Shown here in pieces: positions 10,551-21,459 of a stretch of DNA of 64,000 bases. The notes beneath the pieces were generated by a model that saw nothing but the letters and a program-made list of their open reading frames with translations, was not told the DNA's origin and did not search any database. The stretch spans positions 2,108,001-2,172,000 of the forward strand of contig CM074759.1 of NCBI GenBank assembly GCA_037355855.1. Reading direction: 5' to 3'. Made by a program: the position numbers and the translations under genes. The stretch is from Pseudo-nitzschia pungens. Lineage: Eukaryota > Bacillariophyta > Bacillariophyceae > Bacillariales > Bacillariaceae. Positions within the stretch are counted from its first letter, which is position 1; every line of letters begins with the position of its first letter.

Positions 10551-13163
10551 ATGGGACGACGAGGGAAGAAGAGGTCGACGGCCTCAGTATCCGATGGTGC
10601 GGGTGGAAGCGGGGATAGAAAGAGAACACCTAAGATTGTAGAGGAAATCAATGATTCTGATGATGAAGAGATCCCAGAGGACGAGGCCTTCAATTCGGAA
10701 GACGAACGGCTTTATGGGCATTTTTTTGAAAACGGAAGTGACGACGACGACGACGACGAAGATGACGACGAAAACGATGCAAAGGAAATAAATTCTTCGG
10801 CATCTTCTTCTGAGGACGAAGTAACGAGTGAAGAAGACGACGAGGATGACGACGAGGATGACGATGACGAGGAAGATGGGGGCCAATACATGCTTGATCT
10901 ACTAAACAAACTAGATGACGCTGGAAGTGGCAACGGCACAAACGACGGAAAGCTATCTCTGGCACAAATGGTCAGGATTCCTGAATCCGAGTATTCGAGT
11001 TCAATTTCGAAGAAAGGCCTCACATTGGATAATTTAATGGAAGGAATTCAAGACACACAAGGCTTTCGAGATTTACAGAAATCTTTGTCCTCGAAGCCTT
11101 CAACGACGCCGGCACCTTTGAACAAAAATATTTCCAGTCGGAAGGAACGGCAAATTGCTTACGAGTCTCGTTCAAGAGATATTTCCAGATGGGTCGAAAT
11201 CATACAGGAAAATCGTAAGGCAGAAACTTTGGATTTCAAACCCAAGGAACGCACGGGGTTGACTCGGGACATACTGGTAGATAAGTTCGAAGCAAAAACT
11301 GATTTTGAAAAGGAAATCGAAGAAGCACTCGAAGAAGCAGGCCAACAGGATGAGGAAGCTGTGCTCAAGAAGGAAGAAGAAGCGTTACAAGATGACTTGG
11401 GCGCCAATCGTCTAACGATGGAGGAATATAAGAAGAGACGTGGTCAACTAGCCCAGATTCGAGCTCTCATGTTTTATCATGAGCGAAAGCGGCATCAGAT
11501 GAAAAAAATCAAATCAAAAAAGTATCGAAAGATCAGAAAGAAACAACGTGATCGCCTAAAAGAGGCTGCTATCGAGGCTGCTATCGAAGAAGACCAAGAT
11601 CTTGCTCAAGAATTGAAAGAAAAAGAAGAAGTTGCAAGGATCCAAGAACGTATGACGCTTGCTCACAAAAACACAAGCAAATGGGCAAAACGTATCTTGA
11701 AACGAGGTAAAAACGTTGACGTTGACACAAGACGAGCACTCTCCGCACAACTGAAAAGAGGAGATGATCTCCGACGCAAAATGATGGGCAGCGAAGACGA
11801 GGATAGTGACAACTCCGATGAAGAAAATCTTGTAGAATCAGCCCGGAAAGTTTTGCAAGACACAGAAGACGATTCAGATCCGACACACGGGAAAACCGGT
11901 CTTTTCAAATTGTCCTTCATGCAAAAGGGAGTTCAAAAACAAAGAGAGCAGGCTCGTGAAGAAGCACGAAAACTCCTTGGGGAACTCGAAGGCAATGAAA
12001 TAGACGACTACGACGACATGGTGCAGAACGAAGAAAAAGAAAATGAAGTTGACGATAAGAAAGAAGTAAAAATGTTGTCAGCAAAAGAAATGAGTAGTGT
12101 GCTAGAAAAGGGCGAGCTTGTTGCATCATCTCTGGAATTCGGGAATTCAAATGCAATTGCTACCAGCAACGGTATTGAAATCGATCTCGAAGATAACGAC
12201 AACAGCAGTGATTCAGATAGTGATGAACAAACTACTACTCCCTCTATCAAAGCCAACACTGGAACTAGTGAATATGTTGCCACAATGGAATTCGACAAGG
12301 CGTCATCGAAAGTGACTGATCAAAACAACAGTTCTTCAAAGAGATCTCTGAAAAATAGATCGAGTCAGAAAGAAACCAGCAAGGCCTCTGTTGCAGGATC
12401 AAAGCGGGTTGCAGCTGAGGATGGCGATGAATCTAATCCATGGATGAAATCTACCACGGAGAATGCTCCAAGCACCAAGTCGTCAAAGAAAGCGAGGCGC
12501 AAGGGGGTGGTAGACATTGAAGGAGCTACCGATATCTTGGATGCTGATAAGGAGGAGCGAGATTCAACCAAACAACGCGAGAAATCACGTGGAAAATCTG
12601 TTCCACAAGAAGATGGAAAAAGTGAAAACAAACAGATCACACTATTGACTCAAGAAGAACTGGTGCGACGAGCGTTTGTAGGTCAGAATGAATCGGAGAT
12701 CGAGGAAGAATTCAAGAAAGAGAAGGAAGCTATTGTCGCCGAAAACGATCCAACGCGTAAGGTCACCAAAGACAAAAGTGCTTCGGATGATGTAGTGGGG
12801 TGGGGCTCTTGGACTGGGCAGGGGGCACCTCCTCCAAAACCTCGGAAACTACCGAAAAAGTTACGAGCGCCGAAGAAAAAAGAGGAGAAGCGAAAGCGTT
12901 TCGATGATTACAAGCCAGATGTCATCATCAACAAGAAACGAATGAAGAAGACGGCGAATAACTTCATGCTGGCTGATGTCCCTCACCCATACGCCTCTCG
13001 CGCCGAGTATGAACATGCCATGCTGGGCGGAGTTGGGAAAGAATGGAACGTGTCGAGTTCGTTTAAGAACATGACCCGTCCCGAAATTCTCACTCGATCG
13101 GGCAAAATTATTCAGCCTATTTCAAAGAAAGCAAAGCAACCAAGACCTGCGGCTAAATTTTGA
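10551..13163 (+). CDS. UTP14: U3 snoRNA-associated protein 14 (UTP14), SSU processome
   Basis: UTP14 is a nucleolar component of the small-subunit processome that activates the helicase DHR1 during 18S rRNA maturation. This 870-codon, intronless frame begins ATGGGACGACGAGGG. Family landmarks in order are: an N-terminal acidic region (residues about 40-120, long Asp/Glu runs coded by GACGAC); LDLLNKLD; RKERQIAYESRSRDISRWVEIIQENRKA, the conserved core with an R-x3-Y-x5-D-x2-W pattern; KKIKSKKYRKIRKKQRDR; MTLAHKNTSKWAKRILKRG, the classic LxHKNxSKW motif; SNPWM; GWGSWTGQGAPPP; VIINKKRMKKTANNFMLADVPHPY; and a C-terminal basic tail. Both the length and the order fit yeast and human UTP14 (about 770-900 residues). 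It is divergent from the prolyl hydroxylase and convergent with the SNARE gene. Confidence 0.95.
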   Translation: MGRRGKKRSTASVSDGAGGSGDRKRTPKIVEEINDSDDEEIPEDEAFNSEDERLYGHFFENGSDDDDDDEDDDENDAKEINSSASSSEDEVTSEEDDEDDDEDDDDEEDGGQYMLDLLNKLDDAGSGNGTNDGKLSLAQMVRIPESEYSSSISKKGLTLDNLMEGIQDTQGFRDLQKSLSSKPSTTPAPLNKNISSRKERQIAYESRSRDISRWVEIIQENRKAETLDFKPKERTGLTRDILVDKFEAKTDFEKEIEEALEEAGQQDEEAVLKKEEEALQDDLGANRLTMEEYKKRRGQLAQIRALMFYHERKRHQMKKIKSKKYRKIRKKQRDRLKEAAIEAAIEEDQDLAQELKEKEEVARIQERMTLAHKNTSKWAKRILKRGKNVDVDTRRALSAQLKRGDDLRRKMMGSEDEDSDNSDEENLVESARKVLQDTEDDSDPTHGKTGLFKLSFMQKGVQKQREQAREEARKLLGELEGNEIDDYDDMVQNEEKENEVDDKKEVKMLSAKEMSSVLEKGELVASSLEFGNSNAIATSNGIEIDLEDNDNSSDSDSDEQTTTPSIKANTGTSEYVATMEFDKASSKVTDQNNSSSKRSLKNRSSQKETSKASVAGSKRVAAEDGDESNPWMKSTTENAPSTKSSKKARRKGVVDIEGATDILDADKEERDSTKQREKSRGKSVPQEDGKSENKQITLLTQEELVRRAFVGQNESEIEEEFKKEKEAIVAENDPTRKVTKDKSASDDVVGWGSWTGQGAPPPKPRKLPKKLRAPKKKEEKRKRFDDYKPDVIINKKRMKKTANNFMLADVPHPYASRAEYEHAMLGGVGKEWNVSSSFKNMTRPEILTRSGKIIQPISKKAKQPRPAAKF

Positions 13164-13447
13164 TACGAAAGTAACTGTTTACGGAGCGATTTTAAAATTG
13201 ATCCATTCGAGTGTCATGCCGTCGACCTCCTACTTTATTCATATACAAACGGATTGGATCTATATTATTAGTAGAAGTTCAACGAGAACAAATTCTCAAA
13301 ATAATATTTGTTTTGTGTCCAAAATTTACCATACAATAATCTTGAGTATGAGAACTCAAGAAGTAATCATTGTCAAAGTTTGATGTACGACATCACCAGG
13401 AGTAATGGTTCGTTGATTGCTCGCCGCGACTGATGTACAAACACAAC

Positions 13448-14452
13448 TTAATCCCCTCCGACAGCAGAAGCAAGGTTCTTTGCTTTTGTAATCAAAGGAA
13501 CTGTGATTGCCAAGACAATGACGGTAATGACACCTCCCAGGAGAATAGTCATTTTCAAGTTCTTCCATCTCATTTGTTTCTTGACGTCCGTAGCTCTCTT
13601 CTTGAAGACGGATGCCTGTTCGTTGAGTTGATCCGCCTTGGCTGCCATGTCTTCCGCCTTTTCTGTGTTTTTGAGCATGTTAGCTATGTTATCTTGCATT
13701 TGACCCTTGACGGCATCGACTTGTCCCAAAATCTTTTGCGTCTTATCAACTGCAGCTGGGTCCTCATACTTTTTGCACACTTCCTGGAGGACCGACTTAG
13801 CCTTTTTCGACAATGAATTTTCCGCAGCAGTCTTGGCGGCATCGCCGAACTTAGCTGAAAAATCTTTGTAGAGGTCTTGCAACATGCCAATGGAAACACG
13901 GGAAGGATAGTCTGTTCCCGAAATGGTAGCACAGCCTGAAGTACAGTGTTTGTATTGGAACGAGGATAAAGGTCAGAAAAATAGTTTTCACCCCATCGCT
14001 ACTTCGTGAATGCCACCGTTGAAGAGAATTGTAGACCCTCTATCGACCATGGCAGCAGGTTTCATCGGAGGGAAGAATGCAACTAGTCGTGTTTGCTGTT
14101 GCAGGCATAGCGATGCAAACACCTCTACACAACATCAGCGTGACCAAACATTCGACACGAAGGACTTACAAAGACCATCAATATCTGCTCCATAAACGAT
14201 CTGATGCTGATCCGACTGGACAACCTTAAACCCTCCAAGAGTTCCACTCTGCGAAAGTCCAGAAGGTGGGTCGTTGGTGACTACACCTGCAACAGCCTTG
14301 GCGTAAGACTTGTCATGGCCACCATACAAGGTAGAATCAGCTCCTCCATGGGTCTCGTACTGTCCGGCGTGATCGTATTTTGCAATGCAGACAGCATTGC
14401 CACCGCTTTCAACGCGGTAGACCAAAGCGCATCGAAGTTTATTGTCGGACAT
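13448..14452 (-). CDS. Longin-domain R-SNARE (VAMP7-like) with Asn at the zero layer
   Basis: Vesicle SNARE for endosomal or secretory fusion. Exons 14452-14170 and 13935-13448, joined phase 1 (donor GTAAGT, acceptor TTCAG), give 256 residues. An N-terminal longin domain (about 1-125) runs through the junction: ALVYRV...VVQSDQHQIVYGADIDGLCCATISGTDYP. The SNARE motif follows (about 160-215: VKGQMQDNIANMLKNTEKAEDM...KADQLNEQASVFKKRATDVKKQM), then WKNLKM and one C-terminal membrane segment (TILLGGVITVIVLAITVPLI) with a short lumenal tail. Aligned with VAMP7 (VKGxMxxNIxxxxxRGE), the ionic-layer Arg is replaced by Asn (codon AAC). VAMP7/longin is the best family fit by domain order. Whether it forms standard RQQQ-type bundles is open. 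Confidence 0.85.
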
Positions 14453-15460
14453 GGTGATACGGTAGCTGTTGATACTACTACCAGATTAGTCTTAAAATAT
14501 TATGGGTGTTTTAAAATTATTAAGAAGCACTCTTTTTGTTACCGAAAAGCTTTTCCACGGTTTTACGCAAAGAAGTAACCGTTCGAGATTCGAGATCCTC
14601 TTCATGTTCAGAAGCGAAGGGTTTTTGCTGGTTCCAAAGCTTTTTTGGATCTGTTGGAATGACCCCACCCTTGACAAGGACTGACTCCCGCCACGCGCTA
14701 TAAGACTTAGTTCTCTCACACGTACAAGTTTCAACGCATCGTCAATGCGCTACTCCGTGATTGAGATTTCGTCGAGACTAAGACTTATTGCTGTTCACGA
14801 TTTGGGACGACTCACTCACTCCTCACTCATACCGGTACGTACCGGTAACTACGAAGTAGTAAGCCTTAATCTTACCTCGGATGCAATGCACATTGATTCA
14901 TAGTTACTAATCATTCAACATAACCATATGAATCCGATCTTTGTTTTGAACACCTCGATGAGAATGAACGAAGCACTGATTTTCTTGAGAGTTTTGATCA
15001 CGATGACCCACTTTTAACTGAACGCCGCATCCAGCACACGGCACACTGAAAATATTGCGATCGTCGAGACATTGGAAGATAGACTCTGGCAACAAAAAGA
15101 CATCGTGCATTGAAACAATGGTAAGAACGACATCGAACCTTTTACAGAGTTTACTGGGGGGAGTAATAGCACAGGATTGAAAACCGCCAGGATTTGGCAA
15201 GTACTAGCTTGCCAGCTGTCATTTGTTGGATCGGGTCATACAGTCTGTGAAAGCAGCATTGTGAAACATCGGATGATCAAGAAATTAGTCATGGTCGACC
15301 AGGGAAACGGATGATTGTCAATACCTTTTGTCGATGGCGTTCATCCTGACCACCTGGTGGTTGCTGATGTCTGATTATCGGAGGGACTCTGCCAGTATTG
15401 CATAGACTTACATCTCTCGCTCATGACAGCAATGCTTCTAACCATCAGTCCACTCTGTTC
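14453..15460. other. Divergent intergenic region (SNARE / delta-COP)
   Basis: Contains a GTACCGGTAC-rich cluster at about 14828-14875 with TAAGCCTTAATCTTACC. Apart from the doubtful minus-strand frame at 14907-15200 nothing coding is recognised. Confidence 0.6.
14907..15200 (-). CDS. Unrecognised short frame with Cys pairs (doubtful)
   Basis: 97 codons, ATG 15200 to a TAG stop. The translation has an FSVPCAGCGVQLKVGH stretch followed by QCFVHSHRG, which looks like part of a zinc-binding fold (CxxC plus Cys/His), and few low-complexity runs. I do not recognise the family. It lies alone between two divergent genes with no obvious partner exons. It could be a small gene, one exon of a larger one, or chance. 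Confidence 0.25.
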   Translation of the reverse strand: MPNPGGFQSCAITPPSKLCKRFDVVLTIVSMHDVFLLPESIFQCLDDRNIFSVPCAGCGVQLKVGHRDQNSQENQCFVHSHRGVQNKDRIHMVMLND

Positions 15461-17149
15461 ATGGTGTCGCTATTTTTTATACTCAATCAACGATGAATCG
15501 AATTTTATCTCGTCGCGTCATAGGTCGTCTTGTCAGCATCTGTGTGTACAAGACAGGGCAAAGCCCTCGTCTCTCGACAGTTCGTCGAAATGAACCGATT
15601 GCGTGTAGAAGGTCTTCTAGCGGCTTTTCCGAAGCTGATTGGGCACGCCAAACAACATACATATGTGGAAACTGATGTTGTTCGATATGTTTACCAGCCT
15701 CTTGAAAACAATCTGTATTTGTTGCTAATTACTACCAAAACATCCAACATTGTGGAAGATCTTGGCACACTGAGACTTTTGGCGAAAGTTGTTCCAGATG
15801 TGGCGGGGGGATTTCAAGAGCATGCCATCAATGAAAATGCATTCGAACTGATTTTCGCCTTTGACGAAGTGCTCACAGCGGGGGGATACAAAGAAGATGT
15901 TACCCTTTCTGCGATCCAAACCAATCTTTTGATGGACTCGCACGAAGAGAAAATCGCTATTGCTCTTCAAAAATCCAAGCAGGACGCTGCGAGAGCAGAG
16001 ATGCAAAAGAAGGCCAAGACTCTTCAAGAAGAAAGGATGGCCCAAATGCGGAATGCATTTGTCACGGGGCAACCAGTTTCAGGACCGACTGGACGTATGG
16101 AGGGTTTTGGAGGAGGAGGTCCGCCATCTCAACAGTCCGGCATCAGTGGCTTTATGGATCAATTTCAATCGAACCAACAAAATCAACAACAGGCAGTGGA
16201 AGAAGAATACAACCCATACGCTGCACTACAACAGCCCAAGGCTCCAACAGCTGTTGCCCCCAAGGTCTTGGCGAAGTCTGGTATGAAACTCGGCGGATTG
16301 GGTGGAGCGAAAAAGGACTCACTTATTTCGGCCATGGCTGCCGAGGACAACTTGTTTGGCGGTGCTTCAAAGGGAGGTGCCGATTTCGGTTTTGGAAAAC
16401 CTGTTCCTCCTCCTGCTGCAGCTCCGTCTACTCCTCTCACTCTTTCATTAGAAGAAAAGATCACTGTATCGATGAATCGCGAGGGTGCCGTCGAGTCTTG
16501 TGAAGTCAAGGGTATTTTGAATCTAACTGCAAATACAGATGCAGGTGCTGCCGCTGTCATTGCAGTCAACAAGGCACAATTACCACCAACCTTCAATTTC
16601 GCCACGCACCCGAAGGTCGACAAGAAGGGATACGAAAAGCAAGGAATCTTGTCTCTCAAGGGAGGCAAAGGATTCCCAGTTGGACGTGGCGTCGGAATTT
16701 TGCGTTGGTCTACCGGAAGTGATGATGCTGCTCCGATTAGTATCAATTGCTGGCCAGAAGAAGAAGGTGGTGGAAGAATCATGGTTAATATCGAAATGGA
16801 GCTCACCCGAATGGATCTCGTTCTCCATGATGTCAACATTTTGTTGCCGCTTGGGACTCAGAATCCTCCTTCAATCGAAAGCATAGACGGACAATTTAAA
16901 CACGACCCAGCTGCAGGAATGATGTGTTGGCATTTTGATACGGTAGATGCCAACAACAGCAGTGGAAGCCTGGAATTTAGTGTCGATGGACAAAATACTG
17001 AAGTTTTCTTCCCAATCCAAATTGGATTCCGATCCGAAACACTTCTCTGTCCTATTGAAATCAATGGAGTTACTAACTCGATGTCAGGAGCTCCTATTCC
17101 AAACCAACTAACGAAAGCTTTCGTCCCAGAGAGCTATCAAGTAGCTTAG
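15461..17149 (+). CDS. ARCN1: Coatomer subunit delta (delta-COP)
   Basis: Delta-COP is part of the COPI F-subcomplex that coats retrograde Golgi-to-ER vesicles. The body (15524-17149) reads VVLSASVCTRQGKALVSRQFVEM, then RLRVEGLLAAFPKL, KQHTYVETDVVRYVYQPLE and LIFAFDEV, the highly conserved longin-like N-terminus. MDSHEEKIAIALQ and a charged helix come next, then a Gly/Pro/Gln linker and a C-terminal mu-homology domain (about 270-540, ending NQLTKAFVPESYQVA). There is no ATG at the right place in the exon itself. The body starts directly after CATAG at 15523, and an ATG followed by GTGTCG lies at 15461. A first exon consisting of the ATG alone plus a 60-bp intron (15464-15523) would give MVVLSASVCT, as expected for the family. 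Total 542 residues. The donor is weak, so the exact start is inferred. Confidence 0.9.
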
Positions 17150-18582
17150 ACGGAAATCAAGCATAGAATAATCATAAAAATGGAATCGTTGCAATCGTCC
17201 ATCGAATTCAGAATACGTCGCTTCGCCTCGACATAAATATCACCGACACATGTTTATCGAATAGAAACAAGTAGCTATCACTTTGACAGACAAAGGTTCT
17301 TGAATATGTTCCGAGCACAACTATGAATCGTTTGGAAGTGAACAGATAAAGTGTTTCTTGTGACAAAATGATAAATGGCAGTCACTCATTTCGAGTCGAA
17401 AGCATTTGTGATAACACGCTACTTTTGACGTGGGCCAATAGTTTTGTAATAGCATCAATATGATTGAAATCCTTTGTTTGATCTTGACCTGGGATCAGAC
17501 GCACAACAGTGTCTCGATTGCAAGGTTGAAAAATTTATCATTGTCTGTATCAGCTGAAAGATCTAAGCTTATGAGCTTTGTTGCAGAGCTTTGGTGCATA
17601 TGTACCACCCGTATTCACGTTTGAAATACACAGTTCCTGAAAGTAGGCATTTTGATTTCCGATTAACCCGGAGCCCTATTTGAAATTGACAACTCCGCAC
17701 ACACCTTTTAGCATTGCTTTAGCAACAGTGACCCTACACTTGCAAAATGTCAGTGTGCTCGTCCTATTGGTGGTATTAACACATGTGTTGCAAAAAGAGT
17801 GGGATCATTCATTTCTGACTACAATTTCATCCTCATGTTGTGAATTGTATTGGAGGATGGAGGATGGAGGATGGAGGATGGAGGATGGAGCTGTTTTCTT
17901 AATGGAGGGGGATCATGGGTCAGTCAAGGGGTGTTGCATCATCCAGTTCAATTTGCTGATTAATAAGTTCACACTTATTGTAATATAAGCATCAATACCA
18001 GCAACAGGAGCAAACAAACACTTTGCAGCGTATGAACACCTAAATCCCAACATCTCATCCCCACAATCCACTCATAGATCCACCACAAATAACAGACTGA
18101 TTTACTGAACAAACTTGAACCAACAAGCTTCAATAGAAATCCAGCTTCTTCTGATTGAGTCTTTTGGGCTTTTTTCAAAAGTTCCAATCACAAGCAGTAC
18201 TAAATTACATAGAACCACACTTTGTAGAACTATGCCTGAACTTCCAAAGACTGTCACCTCTGTCAACCAAATTTCTATCCAAGATCAACTCAACCACCTT
18301 GATATTGAAAACACCAAATCAACGACCAACATGTAACTAAAAGGGACCATCAACCAAACACAATAAGTCAGATGAAAATACAATTCAGACCCAGCTCAAA
18401 CAGAACCAAACACATCCACCCTGACACGTTGTCAAAAGACAAAGGATGACACTAACTCAAAAAATGCCAAAAATTGACTCACCCAAATTAATGACTCCAA
18501 ACCAAAAAGTAAACTCACCAATTATGATACAAAAGCAATTCCAAGTTCTTGTCTTCTACTTTCAAGTGGATAGTAATTACTA
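17150..18582. other. Intergenic, low-complexity
   Basis: 3' flank of delta-COP, then AT-rich sequence. A GGATGGA-type 7-bp minisatellite lies at about 17853-17890 (five to six units). From about 18190 the plus strand is AC-rich with few G. It may be the decayed body of the retroelement whose LTR lies at 18583-18931, but no gag or pol similarity is readable. Confidence 0.5.
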
Positions 18583-18931
18583 TGTAACACTCTAGGGTAG
18601 AATTAGGTGGAGTGATATGGGATAAAGGTGTTTTAAAGATGAATTGTTATAAAATTGTGAATGGTTGAATACTTTACGAGATGGGAATGATTTCTTGAAT
18701 ATGGGATGAATGAGTGATCGAACAATGATACATTGTTCGTTGGGCATAATATCAATAATCAGCGAGTCATGGGAATCTTTGTTTGAATATTCATTCAGTA
18801 TCATTCTGTATGTGCACTCTTGTATGTTGAATATTCAGTATAAGTACATGAATATCATACATATTGGAGTATATGCGGGATTCAATGAATCATTCAGAGC
18901 CTTCGTAGGATCGTAACACTAGCACGTTACA
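18583..18931 (-). repeat. Isolated LTR (same family as the LTRs at 37,127 and 39,916)
   Basis: Begins TGTAACACTCTAGGGTAGAA and ends CACGTTACA. It follows the other two copies (GTGGAGTG..., TACTTTACGAGATGGGAATGA, CATATTGGAGTA-T-ATGCGGGATTCA) with scattered substitutions and small insertions. The sequence directly left of it (TCTACTTTCAAGTGGATAGTAATTACTA in part, 18555-18582) also matches the leader next to the LTR at 39,916. It is therefore the 5' LTR of a minus-strand element that has lost its body, rather than a plain solo LTR. Confidence 0.8.
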
Positions 18932-19532
18932 ATGTTTGGCAATAATCCACCCTTACAATAAGAGTAAATGAAATCATTCCCAACACTGACAACTACAACT
19001 ACACCAACGTCTGCAACAAAACACAAATCCCAACTATGCCAAAAGGGAAACCTAGGAAGAAGGAATCCCCAGGGATTTTCTCCTCATCAATCCAAAAATA
19101 TCTCATTGCAGGCAAATATCCATGCACCTAAAGCCCAGCTGAAACTAAATGACTCAAAATGTAGGAATATGACAGTAATATTGAAAATAAGAATTGAGAG
19201 TGATTGAACTTGCATTCCCACAAACCAAACCAATACATCATTGTACTGAACGGAATACTAGTATGAATCTTAGTTACTTTTGTACCGTACGGTCCTTACA
19301 CTACAGCTGCCTGATACTTGTACCCGTACCAGTAGCAGCGAAGTGAGATTAACACACGGGAAGGCTAATCTGTAAGCGAAGTAACTTTTTTCACATGAGA
19401 TGCATCGGTGAGTGTCTCGAGTTCAGTCTCGAAATCTAGTTCACGCAATGAAAATTAGAATAGAATTTTCTAACACCATTGTCGAACAGTTTCAACCAAG
19501 ACGTGCCTAAACTTGAATGGTACTGCTAGAAG
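18932..19532. other. Intergenic, promoter side of the beta-helix membrane protein gene
   Basis: AT-rich. A GTAC motif cluster lies at 19275-19335. No coding sequence recognised. Confidence 0.5.
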
Positions 19533-20807
19533 ATGGGTGCAAACCGAAGATCCCGCCACGTTCACAACCAGTCTCGTCATTCATCAGACGACAACAAAAC
19601 TCGAACCAAAGGAAAAACTATCTCAACGGGAATTGATACGACCCAAGCTAACTTGGACTTTAATGCTGCCCTTCAGGAAGTAGATGGCGATGGGGGAAGG
19701 GAAATAACCATAGTTCTATTAATTGTTGTTATCCCAGTTATCCTCGCTTTGGTTCTCGGAGTCGCTGCTGGTATGACAATTTCTATCCATTATCTCGAGA
19801 ACCAAAACCCATCAGCAACGTTTGGTGGAATGCGAATGAGCTCCCGTGAAAATTCTCTGCTCTATTCAGGACCGTCGGGAGTATATCAAAAAGTGACGAC
19901 ATCAGATCCTCTCATTGCATCTAGCAATATTGTTCAGAGAGATGGAAGTTTGGACTTGGGAAAAGTCGTCACAGCTACTGCGAGCGGCCAATTGAATGTT
20001 TTGATGGTCGTGGACGAAGTAGCACCTCTTCACACCGACTATCAAAATCAAAATAGCGATGACAGCACGGGGAATAACCACAGGTATGATGTTGCTTTCG
20101 AAAGGAATACAAAGAAGCACAAAACAGGTAACTCGTTGACATTGGAGCAAGCTGAACTGATTGCTCCGGGATATGGTCAATGGGAAGCATCTCAACCGAA
20201 AATCGAACTGCGACAACCAACAATTCTTCCTTCATTGTGCAGTGACGGAGTGTCACTAGGCTTCGATAATTGGTCCAAGCTAAGAGCTGCGGTGCACGAA
20301 GCTAACTCAATTTCTGCAGAAAGATTTATGAAATGGAACGAGTATTTTGCAAGCAATTCTTTTACAGCCTTTCAGGATGATCGTTTGTATTACGAGGAAG
20401 ACATTATCTTTTCAATTTGTCCAGGAGCTACACTACGCGCTCGGAAGGGACCTATCTTTATTAATGCGGAGAATGTTGTCTTGGAATGCGAAGATCGATG
20501 CGTAATTGATGTAGGAGGTACCCACCTTGCGTTCGGAGCAAATGCCAAAAATGTGCTTGTACGAGGTATCACCTTCCGAAGAGCCAGCACGAGTAGTTTA
20601 ACATTCTACCATGATGGAGCGGAGGCATCCTTTGAAGATTGTTCCTGGGTCAATGACAGCGGTATCAGTAATTATTACGGCTCGATTGCAAACGTTAACT
20701 CGACTAGTATCATTAATTTCTATCGATGCGAAATCGGTATTGGAAACAAACACATTGCGATGGGGACCACATCTGCATCAACCAATGCCCTTTCAATACG
20801 AGTTTGA
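19533..20807 (+). CDS. Single-pass membrane protein with a right-handed beta-helix-like domain
   Basis: 424 codons, one exon. The first 58 residues are hydrophilic and basic with Ser/Thr/His (cytosolic). A single strong membrane segment follows (about residues 59-82, ITIVLLIVVIPVILALVLGVAA). About 140 weakly conserved residues come next, then from about residue 230 a C-terminal part with short repeating beta-strand turns: GATLRARKGPIFINAENVVLECEDRC, GTHLAFGANAKNVLVRGITF, ASFEDCSWVNDSG, STSIINFYRCEIG. This rung pattern is typical of pectate-lyase-like parallel beta-helices, common in large diatom families of unknown role. No catalytic residues can be assigned. Type II topology with the helix outside the cell or in the lumen is inferred. 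Confidence 0.7.
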   Translation: MGANRRSRHVHNQSRHSSDDNKTRTKGKTISTGIDTTQANLDFNAALQEVDGDGGREITIVLLIVVIPVILALVLGVAAGMTISIHYLENQNPSATFGGMRMSSRENSLLYSGPSGVYQKVTTSDPLIASSNIVQRDGSLDLGKVVTATASGQLNVLMVVDEVAPLHTDYQNQNSDDSTGNNHRYDVAFERNTKKHKTGNSLTLEQAELIAPGYGQWEASQPKIELRQPTILPSLCSDGVSLGFDNWSKLRAAVHEANSISAERFMKWNEYFASNSFTAFQDDRLYYEEDIIFSICPGATLRARKGPIFINAENVVLECEDRCVIDVGGTHLAFGANAKNVLVRGITFRRASTSSLTFYHDGAEASFEDCSWVNDSGISNYYGSIANVNSTSIINFYRCEIGIGNKHIAMGTTSASTNALSIRV

Positions 20808-21459
20808 CCGGTATTTGAGTCGAGCAAAATAAAATACACGTGGGTGTAACTTCCAGACGGGAGGGTTCATAAATATCTAAAAATCTTTTTGCTTCACGAG
20901 CTCAAAAAGTATCTTCTATTGAACTTCAGTAGAAAATCTCGACTTCATTCAACTCGAATGAAAAAAAAGAATACAGTGCTTAGTTCAATAAGGCAAACAT
21001 GTACGATACTCACTTTGTCAATGAAGTGATCAGGATTTTCCATCGGTTGGATTCTAAAAAGCTCCCAAATTGACACATGCAACAATAATATGAGTATCAT
21101 GATTGTTCTTGGCGTGTGAGGTATTCCTTTCATTTACTATAATTCTCCAACTGTTTTCGCCAATAGACTCTCGTTACTTCAACTCGAGAATAAAGATATG
21201 AAGGTACTCAACCATTCATCAGCGGTATCCCCCCTTCAAAGTTAGAATGCGTTGACATCATTGATGAGACAGAGCGACTTCAATGATTGACCGATTAACC
21301 TGCCAGAAACAGAATACCATTTTTCATTGGATCCTTGCTGTTATGAAAATACTGTAGCAAGAATTTCACTTTCCAAAAGATCGCATCCGTATTAAAAGAC
21401 TCAATCGTAGAAGGATTCCGTGATTATAGTGTTCAAACGCTGCTTTCCGGGTAAGGGCA
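20808..21459. other. Convergent intergenic spacer
   Basis: 3' flanks of the beta-helix protein and kinase genes. It contains a 62-codon minus-strand frame (21133-20945) with a hydrophobic N-terminus followed by a good GTGAGT donor, but no continuation is found, so it is not called. Confidence 0.5.

Noticed and set aside
20945..21133. 62-codon minus-strand frame with a hydrophobic start and a GTGAGT donor
   Set aside because: No following exon is found, since the next sequence is the 3' end of another gene on the opposite strand.
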